From NCBI RefSeq assembly GCF_018837975.1, contig NZ_JAGSOY010000013.1:1-64000 (forward strand): DNA of 64,000 nucleotides. Reading direction: 5' to 3'. The notes beneath the pieces are model-generated. The model did not search any database and was not told the origin of the DNA. It worked only from the letters and a program-made list of their open reading frames with translations. Source of the DNA: Zooshikella harenae. Its GTDB lineage: Bacteria; Pseudomonadota; Gammaproteobacteria; Pseudomonadales; Zooshikellaceae. The translations under genes and the position numbers were made by a program. This document shows positions 44,686-53,491 of this stretch, piece after piece. Every line of letters begins with the position of its first letter. Position 1 is the first letter of the stretch.

Positions 44686-46536
44686 ATGGATAAGCCCGCT
44701 TCTCTAGCTACACATACAATGAATAACTGCATATCCCCTACCTCTGCAGCTTCAGATCAGTTTTTTCCTTCAACGACTGACCATCAGTCTCATCAACTCT
44801 ATCGAAAACTGTTCAGTGTTATAGCTATCATGTGCTGCATTGTTGTAGTTATGGAAGTTATCACCATTACCACTCTTCGCAGTATTGTGATTGATGAGCA
44901 AAAACAGCACTTACGAAATATGCTCAAATCACAAGCAATGCTTCTTGAGCAGATTGTCTCGTCTTCTCCAGAATCACCACAACCACAAACTAATGGAGAA
45001 AATGGACACCTCCACGCCGAAAAAGCAATTCTTGCCGTTCAACAAACATTCAACCAATTACGTGAAGGTGAGCAAATATTTCTCCTTGAGCAAACGGACA
45101 AACAGGAACTACGTTACTTTAGCGGTGAAACCCTCTCACCCGCCCTTGCTACAGGCATTCAACGGTTAATCCAAAATCGCTTACAAACAACTCAAATTAC
45201 TGATAACAATAAACAATACATTATCAGCTACCTGCCATTGCCACAGCGTGATTTAAGCTTAGTTGGCCTCATTGATTTAAGTGATCTGACAAAATCTTTT
45301 CTACAGGCAAGTTTGTTACTAGGTGTCTTAACCGTAGTATTATTGGTTTTTGGCGTTAGGCTGTACCAACGACGTATCAATGCCATAATGCAGAGACTGC
45401 ATAATAATGAACAAAAATTCCGTATATTATTTCACTCATCCAGCCAAGGGGTTATCGTCTCCGATAAACACCATACAATCCTTGAATGTAATGAGTCCTC
45501 CAGCCATATCTTTCGTGCTGAACGTGATGAGCTTATAGGTAAGTCGCTGTTAAACTTTAGCGCCCCTCAACAACCTACAGGTGAATCATCCTCAACAGCA
45601 TTGAAACGCTATTGTGATGCAGCTGCATCTGATAATGCTCAACAATTTGTATGGCGAGCAGCGCGTGGAGATAGCCAACTCATACTCGATGTTTATTGGA
45701 AGGCACTGTCACTAAATGCCGACCAAGAATGTGTTTTTATTGCCACCATCCGCGATATTACTGATGAGTTTTTAATACAACAGCAACTTGAAGAGAAAGA
45801 CCATCAGCTTCAGTTACAACGAGAAAAACTTATGGAGGTTAGTCGCTTAAGTACCATGGGTGAAATGGCTGCAGGTATCGCTCATGAAATCAATCAGCCT
45901 CTTGCCGCAATTAGCAGTTATGCGCAAGCTTGTCAGCGATTACTCCATCAGAATGCCCACCAACCTCCCAATCCACAAGTGGTGGAATGTCTTACCAAAA
46001 TCACTTCACAAACGGAACGTGCAAGTCAAGTTATTAGTCACTTGAGGGGGTTCATTGGTAAAGCAGCCACAAATACACATGTAGTCAATTGTAATCAACT
46101 GGTTACTGAAACCATCAGCCTTGCACAACTTGATTGTGGACACCGAAGAATTCCCCTACACTTGCATTTAAGTAAAACTAGCCCACAGCTTAAGGTTGAC
46201 CCTATACTATTACAGCAAGCATTACTGAATTTAATACATAATGCTGTTGAAGCCATGGCGGATACCAATGATATCTCTACAGGTATAACCATCAGTACTC
46301 AGCAACTGTCGCCTGATTGGATAGAGATTTCAGTACAAGACACAGGTCGTGGTTTACCCAAGGGTGGTGAAGATCACTTATTTAATCCATTTTTTTCAAC
46401 TAAAAGCAATGGATTAGGAATTGGTCTCACAATTAGCCACTCGATTATTTCTTCACACGGTGGCAAACTTAGTTACAAAGCTAACCCCAATGGCGGGACA
46501 ACATTTTTTATCACTTTGCCAACGTTTGAGCGTTAA
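44686..46536 (+). CDS. Membrane PAS sensor histidine kinase (FixL-like)
   Basis: 616 aa. Two transmembrane helices (residues about 45-68 VIAIMCCIVVVMEVITITTL, and 207-226 ASLLLGVLTVVLLVFGVRL) bracket a periplasmic domain of about 135 residues. A PAS domain follows (FRILFHSSSQGVIVSDKHHT). HisKA has its phospho-His in MGEMAAGIAHEINQPLAAIS, as in FixL-like kinases. The HATPase has LLNLIHNAVEAMAD and NGLGIGLTISHSII. AAGGAAAAGG precedes the ATG. Only 16 bases separate it from the FixJ-like regulator, so the two are certainly a pair. Confidence 0.93.
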   Translation: MDKPASLATHTMNNCISPTSAASDQFFPSTTDHQSHQLYRKLFSVIAIMCCIVVVMEVITITTLRSIVIDEQKQHLRNMLKSQAMLLEQIVSSSPESPQPQTNGENGHLHAEKAILAVQQTFNQLREGEQIFLLEQTDKQELRYFSGETLSPALATGIQRLIQNRLQTTQITDNNKQYIISYLPLPQRDLSLVGLIDLSDLTKSFLQASLLLGVLTVVLLVFGVRLYQRRINAIMQRLHNNEQKFRILFHSSSQGVIVSDKHHTILECNESSSHIFRAERDELIGKSLLNFSAPQQPTGESSSTALKRYCDAAASDNAQQFVWRAARGDSQLILDVYWKALSLNADQECVFIATIRDITDEFLIQQQLEEKDHQLQLQREKLMEVSRLSTMGEMAAGIAHEINQPLAAISSYAQACQRLLHQNAHQPPNPQVVECLTKITSQTERASQVISHLRGFIGKAATNTHVVNCNQLVTETISLAQLDCGHRRIPLHLHLSKTSPQLKVDPILLQQALLNLIHNAVEAMADTNDISTGITISTQQLSPDWIEISVQDTGRGLPKGGEDHLFNPFFSTKSNGLGIGLTISHSIISSHGGKLSYKANPNGGTTFFITLPTFER

Positions 46537-46552
46537 TTCGATCGGAGAGAAT

Positions 46553-47176
46553 ATGCAAGAGCAGGAACCCACTGTTTTTATTATTGATGATGATGAGGCT
46601 GTTAGAGACTCATTAAAACTGTTGATGCAATCAGTGGGGCAACGTGTTGAAGTGTTTGCATCCCCAGCTGAATTTCTTGCGTCCTATGACGAAAATAGAC
46701 CAGGCTGTATCATACTGGATATTCGTATGCCAGGCATGAGTGGCTTAGAGCTACAAAGCAAGTTAAATGAAATGCATTGTATACTGCCCATCATCTTCAT
46801 TACTGGTCATGGTGATGTACAAATGGCGGTTCAAGCCATCAAAGATGGTGCAATGAACTTTATTCAAAAGCCATTTCGAGACCAAGAGCTTCTTGATCTT
46901 ATTAATGATGGTCTTAAACTCGACAGTGAGCAGCGTAAAGAGTTACTGGAACACAAAGAAATCTTAAAACGACTTGCCACACTTACTGAACGCGAGCGAG
47001 AAGTACTTAAGCATGTTGTTGAAGGAAAGGCCAATAAGGTAATCGCAGCTGATATTAACTTAAGCCAACGCACAGTTGAGATTCATCGCTCACGGGTGAT
47101 GGAAAAAATGGGCACTAAATCCCTTGCTCATTTAGTGCGCCAGGTAATGCAAGTCAAAGATCAGGTTGAGCTGTAA
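46553..47176 (+). CDS. FixJ-like LuxR-type response regulator
   Basis: 207 aa from the ATG at 46553, with GGAGAG just upstream. The receiver has VFIIDDDEAVRDSLKLLMQS, the phospho-Asp in CIILDIRMPGMSG, FITGHGDVQMAVQAIKDGAM and the Lys in FIQKPF. The DNA-binding domain reads LTEREREVLKHVVEGKANKV then IAADINLSQRTVEIHRSRVM, typical of FixJ/TodT. It is the cognate regulator of the upstream kinase. A hairpin with the stem AAGGGTACC / GGTACCCTT follows at 47213-47238 but lacks a plus-strand T-run. Confidence 0.94.
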   Translation: MQEQEPTVFIIDDDEAVRDSLKLLMQSVGQRVEVFASPAEFLASYDENRPGCIILDIRMPGMSGLELQSKLNEMHCILPIIFITGHGDVQMAVQAIKDGAMNFIQKPFRDQELLDLINDGLKLDSEQRKELLEHKEILKRLATLTEREREVLKHVVEGKANKVIAADINLSQRTVEIHRSRVMEKMGTKSLAHLVRQVMQVKDQVEL

Positions 47177-47468
47177 GCCACCACACCTGCTCTCCTCCAG
47201 GAATTACTCAAAAAGGGTACCCGTACTTTGGTACCCTTCCACAAATTACCTGTTAGGTACATCCCGAATATGAGCCAGTAAAATTACAGATTTTGTACTT
47301 AAGGCTCACCCCATAGACTTAGCATCATAAAGGGTTATATTACAGTAACCCGTTAAGGTGAATTTTAAAGGTGTTAACGCTCAATAGCTTTCCAAGTTAT
47401 TGCTATTACCCTTAAAAACCCACCAAATAACGACCTAAAACATATTTTACGCCTGATGCAATAGCTTT

Positions 47469-47861
47469 ATGAATGTGACAATGTCATACAACAGATCTGT
47501 TTTTATTCTCAATAATGACAGACACACATTAAATACCATTTCTGAAGTCTGTCAGCGTCTTAATATTGAGACAAAGACACTAGGCTCTGGAGCACAATTA
47601 CTCGCAGAGCTAGACCATGAAGCACCATTGTGTATTTTTAGCACCTCCAAACTAGCGGATATGGATAGCACCGCCTTGCTTCAACACATTCAACAGTTAA
47701 ATGACGAGTTACCTGTGTTAATGGTTGGGCAGTCTGGAGAGGTTCACTGTGCCGTTAATGCTATAAAACAAGGGGCGCTGGACTTTTTTACTCAACCCAT
47801 TAACAGCCGCCGTATCCAAGTCATTCTGCAAACACTACTCGCCAAAGATCATGAACAGTAA
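47469..47861 (+). CDS. Degenerate receiver-domain protein
   Basis: 130 aa (or 126 from the second in-frame ATG at 47481). It is a single receiver fold with no output domain. The alignment is clear: VFILNNDRHTLNTISEVCQR, LCIFSTSKLADMDSTALLQH, LPVLMVGQSGEVHCAVNAIK and QGALDFFTQPI. The key residues are lost. The acid pocket DD is NN, the phospho-acceptor Asp is Ser (FSTSKLADMDS), and the conserved Lys is Gln (FTQP). It therefore cannot be phosphorylated in the usual way. It lies 292 bases after the FixJ-like gene and may bind or titrate its kinase. The ribosome binding site is weak. Confidence 0.78.
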   Translation: MNVTMSYNRSVFILNNDRHTLNTISEVCQRLNIETKTLGSGAQLLAELDHEAPLCIFSTSKLADMDSTALLQHIQQLNDELPVLMVGQSGEVHCAVNAIKQGALDFFTQPINSRRIQVILQTLLAKDHEQ

Positions 47862-48040
47862 TATAGGATTGCACTAAAAAGCTCTATAACCTCTGCCATT
47901 GCTTTTTGATCCTATCTCTATGAAAAATGCCAGTTAAAACCTCACATGTTCTAGTGCTATTGCCACCAATAGATAGCATTATCTAAACGTATAATATATA
48001 TATTCACTACTCTATAAAGTCTCAACACAATGGGTTTTCT

Positions 48041-48862
48041 ATGACAAAACACCATGAGTTCCGTATAAAGGTTTATGAGGTTATCTTTGGAACTGATACT
48101 CCGGCAGGTAGGCTCTTTGACATAGTCCTTATTTACGCCATCCTGCTGAGTGTTGCGGCGGTCATTTTAGATTCTGTTGAAGCCATATCTAAAGAATACA
48201 AGTTATCTTTCCAAACTATTGAATGGTTTTTTACCTCCTTGTTCACTATTGAGTACATTATCAGGCTTTATTGCTGCCCAAAACCTTGGAGGTATGCACG
48301 GAGCTTCTATGGTTTAGTTGACTTGCTTTCTGTGTTACCTAGTTATTTCGCTTTATTTATTACCCAAGCCAACTTTTTAATTATTATTCGACTTTTCCGA
48401 GTACTCCGCATTTTTCGGATATTAAAGCTGATGCGCTATTTAGGGGAAGCCAATACATTAATGCGTTCAATTATTCTTTCCCGCCGCAAAATTTTTGTAT
48501 TTTTAATTTCAGTCATGGTTCTGGTCACAATTTTCGGTTCAATGATGTATTTAATCGAAGGCCCTGCAAATGGCTTTACCAGTATTCCAAAAAGTATTTA
48601 TTGGTCTATTGTTACGATTACAACGGTAGGCTATGGCGATATTACACCTCAAACCATCTTAGGACAGGCGCTATCATCACTTATTATGATTACAGGCTAC
48701 GCTATTATTGCGGTACCCACAGGCATTATAACTGCAGAATTAGCTGTAGAACTGAGACGGGAAAAAGTCATTCATGGATGTCATAACTGTGGTCGGGCAG
48801 GTCATGACCGCGATGCGCTTCACTGTAAATTTTGTGGCGCAAAACTAATTACTCACACGTAA
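48041..48862 (+). CDS. Voltage-gated K+ channel-type ion transporter with C-terminal zinc ribbon
   Basis: 273 aa. Six helices are expected. The voltage-sensor S4 shows repeated arginines (IIIRLFRVLRIFRILKLMRY). The selectivity filter is TTVGYGD, in SIYWSIVTITTVGYGDITPQ, so the pore selects K+. After the last helix a C-terminal zinc ribbon follows: CHNCGRAGHDRDALHCKFCG (CxxC-x13-CxxC). This cytosolic extension is unusual and could be a redox or metal sensor, or an assembly module. The GGGTTTTCT before the ATG is a fair ribosome binding site. Confidence 0.9.
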   Translation: MTKHHEFRIKVYEVIFGTDTPAGRLFDIVLIYAILLSVAAVILDSVEAISKEYKLSFQTIEWFFTSLFTIEYIIRLYCCPKPWRYARSFYGLVDLLSVLPSYFALFITQANFLIIIRLFRVLRIFRILKLMRYLGEANTLMRSIILSRRKIFVFLISVMVLVTIFGSMMYLIEGPANGFTSIPKSIYWSIVTITTVGYGDITPQTILGQALSSLIMITGYAIIAVPTGIITAELAVELRREKVIHGCHNCGRAGHDRDALHCKFCGAKLITHT

Positions 48863-48942
48863 AACAGTTAGTGTAAAGCCTCATAGAAGGGGGTATATGA
48901 GGCTATATCTTAGCTATGAATATTATTTTGGCAGGGTATATA

Positions 48943-49797
48943 TTAGGAAAATACAACCGTCTTGTTATTATGCACCAAGACACGGTCTTCAAGATGATAA
49001 CGAAGCCCTCTTGCTAATGCATTTTTTTCACAGTCTTTACCTAACCGCACCATATCATTAATACTATCTCGATGACTTACGCGAATGATATCCTGTTCAA
49101 TAATAGGACCTGCATCCAATTCTTCTGTCACATAATGACAGGTTGCACCAATTAATTTTACCCCTCGTTCATAGGCCTGATGGTAGGGTTTAGCGCCTAC
49201 AAATGATGGCAGGAAACTGTGATGAATATTGATAATACGTCCAGCATATTCCTCACACAGAGAAGGCGGCAGTATCTGCATATAACGCGCCAGCACAATG
49301 GTATCGGCATCATGCTCACTCACCAATTGTGCAACACGGTCAAACGACTTGGCTTTATTTTCTTTATCTACAGGTACATAAAAATAAGGAATTCCATGCC
49401 ACTCAACAATCCCCCGTAGATCTTCATGATTAGCAATAACACAGGGTATATCACAGTGCAGCTCACCCGAATGCCAACGGTGTAAAAGATCCACTAAGCA
49501 ATGCGACTGACTACTCGCCATCAATACCACTCGCTTACGCTCAGCGGAGTCAGTGATCTTCCACTCCATACCAAATTCTTTAGCAATAGGTGCAAACGCT
49601 GTACGCAGGCCTTCTAGATCGAAAGGCAGTGAGTCAGCACAGATCTCGTGACGCATAAAAAACCAGCCCGAAACAGGGTCCGAGTGATGGTTCGCCTCTG
49701 TGATAGACCCATTATAGGTCGCGAGAAAGTTGCTCACTTTTGCAACAATACCCACCCTATCAGGACAGGCTACAACTAACCGATAAGTGCGTGACAT
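48943..49797 (-). CDS. purU: Formyltetrahydrofolate deformylase
   Basis: 284 aa from the ATG at 49797, preceded by GAGGA at 5 bases (an in-frame TTG at 49818 is an alternative). It hydrolyses 10-formyl-THF to THF plus formate, feeding PurT and balancing one-carbon units. An N-terminal ACT domain (YRLVVACPDRVGIVAKVSNF, NHHSDPVSGWFFMRHE) is followed by the formyltransferase domain, with NIHHSFLPSFVGAKPYHQAY and CHYVTEELDAGPIIEQD. The Asn, His and Asp of the catalytic triad are in these blocks. The gene follows sbcB on the same strand (99-base gap). Confidence 0.95.
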   Translation of the reverse strand: MSRTYRLVVACPDRVGIVAKVSNFLATYNGSITEANHHSDPVSGWFFMRHEICADSLPFDLEGLRTAFAPIAKEFGMEWKITDSAERKRVVLMASSQSHCLVDLLHRWHSGELHCDIPCVIANHEDLRGIVEWHGIPYFYVPVDKENKAKSFDRVAQLVSEHDADTIVLARYMQILPPSLCEEYAGRIINIHHSFLPSFVGAKPYHQAYERGVKLIGATCHYVTEELDAGPIIEQDIIRVSHRDSINDMVRLGKDCEKNALARGLRYHLEDRVLVHNNKTVVFS

Positions 49798-49896
49798 AAT
49801 GTCCTCAAAACGAATCAAACTTCTGCTTTCAGACCAGAGCTCACTGGCAAGCTGCGCATTATAGGCGTTAGCTCAAGTTACTCGCAATGGCGACAA

Positions 49897-51372
49897 TTAC
49901 GGACTCTCCATAATATTTGCACCCTGCAGTTCAGTTTCCAACTGCCGACCATAAACGACTAACTGATCTAAAATATGCAAGCGATCTGGCGCTGACTCTC
50001 CTTGTTTTAAATGCTCAATACGCTGGTACAACTCTGCGAGTGTCAAACTCCCCTCTTCACCCACCAGTAAACGGTGTCGACGAAAGGCTAGCCACTCTGC
50101 CCTATCTTCATCATTTAACAGATCAGGATAATTACGAGCACGATACCGAAATAGCAGATCATCAAGACGCCAGTCTTTAAAGTTTAGCTTCAAGTGAGCC
50201 AGCTGCTCAGGTTTCTCCTCCCTGACCAACTGCATTTTTTCGCGGTCTTCTTGAGGCAAAAAGCCACCACTATAAAGCATAAGTTCAGGATCTTGTGTGT
50301 CACTTTGAGGAGGGTCAGAAAACACCTGTTGCACTTTTTTTATTAACTGTTCAACAGGGTATTGTGAATTTGTAATCAACTGGTCGTAATGTTGTCTTAA
50401 TAACCCCATATCAATCTCTAAACGCTGTATATCCTCATCTCGTAGTGTTTTTAAAGGGGCAAGCATTGGAGACTTATTAGCATGTACAACTTTAAGGGGA
50501 ATTCTGATTTGATTTTCACCCTGCTCAGCTTGAGCAGTAAAAAGCCGGGTTTTTATTGCTTCAACATCCATTTCCAGTAATGGCGTTGGATCTACAGATA
50601 GGTCATAAACAATAACACCATTACTATTTATAGGATGTGTAGCAATAGGTACAACAATCGCCAAACAATTTCGTGCCGTGGAAAACATACCAGACACATG
50701 AATAAAGGGTTTATGCTGAACCAGATTTATTTGCTGAAACACAAACCGTTTTTGCCGAAGCGAAAATGCATAGTCATATAAACGGGGTTGGTAGGACTTT
50801 ATAAGTTTTGCCAAAGCAATCGTTGCTCGCACATCCGACAAGGCATCATGTGCATTTTCATGAGCAATATTATTGGCAACGGATAAATGCTCCAACCGAA
50901 AGCTGGGCACACCATCAGGCGTAGGCCAGTTTAGTCCTTCTGGACGCAATGCATAAGTTAAACGCACCACATCCAGCAAATCCCAGCGAGAGTTGCCATT
51001 TTGCCACTCCCTCGCATAGGGATCATAGAAGTTGCGATATAACAGAAACCGCGTTACCTCGTCATCGAAACGGATAGAGTTATACCCTAAATTACAGGTA
51101 CACGGCTGAGCAAGTTGTTGGTGTATTAACTGCGCAAATGTTGCCTCATTTACCCCTTCTGCATGCGCAATCTGTGGTGTAATACCCGTAACCAAACATG
51201 CTTCAGGATGTGGCAGTGTATCTCCTGCAGGTTTACAGTACACCATAAAAGGCGAGTCAATCTCATTCAGCTCGGTATCAGTACGAATTCCAGCAAACTG
51301 CACAGGCCTATCTCGGGCTGGATCAGCACCAAATGTCTCATAGTCATGAAAAAAAAGAGTTGTCTTTGGCAT
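49897..51372 (-). CDS. sbcB: Exodeoxyribonuclease I
   Basis: 491 aa (E. coli 475). It degrades single-stranded DNA 3'-5' in repair and recombination. The DEDD exonuclease starts TLFFHDYETFGADPARDRPV, with the first acidic pair D..E. Next are NLGYNSIRFDDEVTRFLLYR and the HENAHDALSDVRATIALAKL block holding the His and last Asp. The SH3-like and helical C-terminal parts end with RARNYPDLLNDEDRAEW. The length and order match the single-gene family. Confidence 0.95.
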   Translation of the reverse strand: MPKTTLFFHDYETFGADPARDRPVQFAGIRTDTELNEIDSPFMVYCKPAGDTLPHPEACLVTGITPQIAHAEGVNEATFAQLIHQQLAQPCTCNLGYNSIRFDDEVTRFLLYRNFYDPYAREWQNGNSRWDLLDVVRLTYALRPEGLNWPTPDGVPSFRLEHLSVANNIAHENAHDALSDVRATIALAKLIKSYQPRLYDYAFSLRQKRFVFQQINLVQHKPFIHVSGMFSTARNCLAIVVPIATHPINSNGVIVYDLSVDPTPLLEMDVEAIKTRLFTAQAEQGENQIRIPLKVVHANKSPMLAPLKTLRDEDIQRLEIDMGLLRQHYDQLITNSQYPVEQLIKKVQQVFSDPPQSDTQDPELMLYSGGFLPQEDREKMQLVREEKPEQLAHLKLNFKDWRLDDLLFRYRARNYPDLLNDEDRAEWLAFRRHRLLVGEEGSLTLAELYQRIEHLKQGESAPDRLHILDQLVVYGRQLETELQGANIMESP

Positions 51373-51500
51373 AACAGGCTTCTATTCCATTGTCGCTGTC
51401 ACAATAGTAACACCTGACTTTATTAGCTACCATCTAAACCAAAGCAGGTTATACCCTTCGAACGGATATAGCACTCATTCTTTTCTAATCTTGTTTTACA

Positions 51501-51534
51501 AAAAAAGTGCAACCCATGGAGTAGCGCTTTTTTT
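51501..51534 (-). terminator. Intrinsic terminator downstream of the lipoprotein gene
   Basis: Stem AAAAAAGTGC / GCGCTTTTTT (one G-T pair) has a 13-base loop and T-runs on both strands. It can work in either direction but most likely ends the minus-strand lipoprotein transcript. Confidence 0.8.
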
Positions 51535-51605
51535 CACAGCAGTGCTTACTAATCTATTAATCAGTACTCTGACCACAACACCTTAGAATACAGCAATACA
51601 TGATA

Positions 51606-52196
51606 TTATAGTGCTGACAGTACGAGCTTAGGCGCAGGGTCTGTCAGTGATGCGACATGCCAATGATAAATCGCCTTAGATGAGTTACTCACATGAAACT
51701 GATGTGCATTGTGCTGAATGGCGGGCAAATCACTGACAATATGAAGATCACCTTCGATTGTCATGCCTAGTATATTCAACTTATGGCGTCTAGATTTTGA
51801 GACCTTTAGTCCTTTAATTTCAATTGTATTATTCTTATGTGAAACTATTGATATTAATTTGATGTCTTTAGTTACGAACGCAAATGATTTATCAAGCTGA
51901 CCATGCTTTTCATAAAATACCTTAAACTGGCCATGACCAATGTAGTTAACCTGTTTAAAGCTAGGATCACGTTTAAGCTCATCAGCCCATCGCTTCATTT
52001 CGTGTTCTCGCTCACTACTAATATGTCCCTGTTCAGTTTCATCTGCACGCGCCATAATCGCGGTGAGAATTCCTTCATATTTAAAATCAAATGACAGGTC
52101 TTTATGAATAGCAATTTCGGCTGAAAAGCGCTCAGGGAATAGACAACCAGAAACCCAGAAGCAAATGAACAACAGTAGGTAGCGTAACCGTTTCAA
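51606..52196 (-). CDS. Lipoprotein of unknown function
   Basis: About 196 aa. I prefer the TTG at 52196, because AAGAGG ends 6 bases before it and the product begins with a regular lipoprotein signal (KRLRYLLLFICFWVSGC). A GTG at 52211 has no ribosome binding site. The lipobox VSGC places the lipid on the Cys. The mature part is beta-rich (FSAEIAIHKDLSFDFKYEGI, FKVFYEKHGQLDKSFAFVTK) and charged. I do not recognise the family. No partner is evident. Confidence 0.65.
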   Translation of the reverse strand: MKRLRYLLLFICFWVSGCLFPERFSAEIAIHKDLSFDFKYEGILTAIMARADETEQGHISSEREHEMKRWADELKRDPSFKQVNYIGHGQFKVFYEKHGQLDKSFAFVTKDIKLISIVSHKNNTIEIKGLKVSKSRRHKLNILGMTIEGDLHIVSDLPAIQHNAHQFHVSNSSKAIYHWHVASLTDPAPKLVLSAL

Positions 52197-52211
52197 AAGC
52201 AACCTCTTCAC

Positions 52212-52563
52212 TTATGTCAGTGTTTTATTTCTCATTTGTGGTGCAAATTAACATCATTAACACACCAAAAACCACTAACATTATCACATTAATTGCATGG
52301 GCCAAGTTTAATTTTTTAAAGAATGCTTTTTCCTACTTATGTAGAATGTTCGTTGCCTAAAAAGAAACATGCCTTATGAACAGTAAGTATTAATAGTGAA
52401 AGTACTTTATTCTGGTTGCTAACATTTAACCTTTTTAAATATTACTCCTTATCATCCAATATCTCTCCCTTCTCGATTTCACATGCACTACATCTCATAG
52501 TTTTTGTGAATTAAAATCAATAAATATAGCACTGTGCGTTTAAATTCACAGTGCTGTGTATTA
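52212..52563. other. AT-rich intergenic region ending with a terminator hairpin
   Basis: About 350 bases. At 52528-52536 and 52547-52555 lies a 9-bp perfect stem AGCACTGTG / CACAGTGCT, with a 10-base loop. It sits just after the DUF2628 stop on the minus strand and is followed there by AT-rich sequence, so it probably terminates that gene. The rest shows no gene. Confidence 0.6.
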
Positions 52564-52992
52564 TTAAGCTATATTCAAACGTGCTTGCCGTTGTGAAAAG
52601 CGTAATCGTTGATAATTTTGCTCATTACGCCGCTGACGGTAGATTCGTACTGCAATATCAGGTTTATGAGCAGGAATCACAGTTATTAACTCAAATCCTT
52701 TTTTAGCTAGTTGCTTGTACATTAGCTTGTTACCTAGCAAACCACAAAAAACACTTTGTATGAGATAGCTCACAACCAAAGCAATGAGTATAAGCGGCAT
52801 GCCATAGTGAAATAGATAAAGTAAACAGCATACGTAAACTGCTACTATGACACTAATACCAAATAAGGCCAGTAATGGCAGTCCTTTAAAAAGCGCCCAT
52901 AACCAACCAAAATGAAAACCAGGCCATGACCAGCCACGTTTTACAACTTGGATATCGTGAGCACTATTTTCAAAGATCATGTATTTATTCAT
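52564..52992 (-). CDS. DUF2628-type membrane protein
   Basis: 142 aa from the ATG at 52992 (AAAGGA 6 bases upstream; TTG at 52998 is unlikely). The N-terminal 40 residues carry VKRGWSWPGFHFGWLWALFK, the DUF2628 signature, followed by two hydrophobic helices (LPLLALFGISVIVAVYVCCL and MPLILIALVVSYLIQSVF). A basic cytosolic tail follows (RIYRQRRNEQNYQRLRFSQR). Function is unknown. Confidence 0.8.
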   Translation of the reverse strand: MNKYMIFENSAHDIQVVKRGWSWPGFHFGWLWALFKGLPLLALFGISVIVAVYVCCLLYLFHYGMPLILIALVVSYLIQSVFCGLLGNKLMYKQLAKKGFELITVIPAHKPDIAVRIYRQRRNEQNYQRLRFSQRQARLNIA

Positions 52993-53137
52993 AGCCAATC
53001 CTTTGTTTATTCCCTTTACAGTGAGGGATAATTCGAGCTAAAACATGAAATGCTTTAGTGCTTAACTCCTTATAATGTCGTATAGCTTACTTTTTATTAT
53101 AAATCTTCAAAAGGAGAAGAACTGTAGAGCAGCACAA

Positions 53138-53491
53138 CTACTTATCTCTACGGACTATCAAGGCATCAATCATGCTATGACGCACAACTGCATCATAAAA
53201 CTCCCTACCCTTTAAGGCCTTAATCACAACAAGCGAATCATTGATACTCTCCACAGTGCCAGATAATTCCTGACCAGAAGAGAGCACAAGGGTAACAGGC
53301 TTATTCTTAAATTGAATTAAAATCTGAGATAATGTCTCACCATAAGAAAGATATGATTCTTTTTTTACCGTATCCGACTTCACACTTTCAGTTTTAGATG
53401 AGGCATCTGTATGCGTTTCACCATAGCTTAATATAGGTGTCAAACAAAGAGATAGTACAATACAGACTGGCTTTACAGCATTCCTTAACAT
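53138..53491 (-). CDS. Exported Sm-like (LSm-type) small protein
   Basis: 117 aa. The signal peptide ends near LSYGE. A linker rich in Ser, Thr and Lys (residues 25-45) is followed by a compact Sm-like beta-barrel: NKPVTLVLSSGQELSGTVES is the Sm1 pattern and DAVVRHSMIDALIV the Sm2-like part. Sm folds usually bind RNA and act in the cytosol, so an exported version is unexpected; it could instead be a small-barrel protein-binding module. AAGGGA lies 8 bases before the ATG. Confidence 0.65.
   Translation of the reverse strand: MLRNAVKPVCIVLSLCLTPILSYGETHTDASSKTESVKSDTVKKESYLSYGETLSQILIQFKNKPVTLVLSSGQELSGTVESINDSLVVIKALKGREFYDAVVRHSMIDALIVRRDK

Noticed and set aside
47213-47238. Terminator after the FixJ-like gene
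   Set aside because: The 9-bp stem is perfect but lacks a T-run on the plus strand; only the minus strand has one and no gene ends there, so it is not listed as a terminator.
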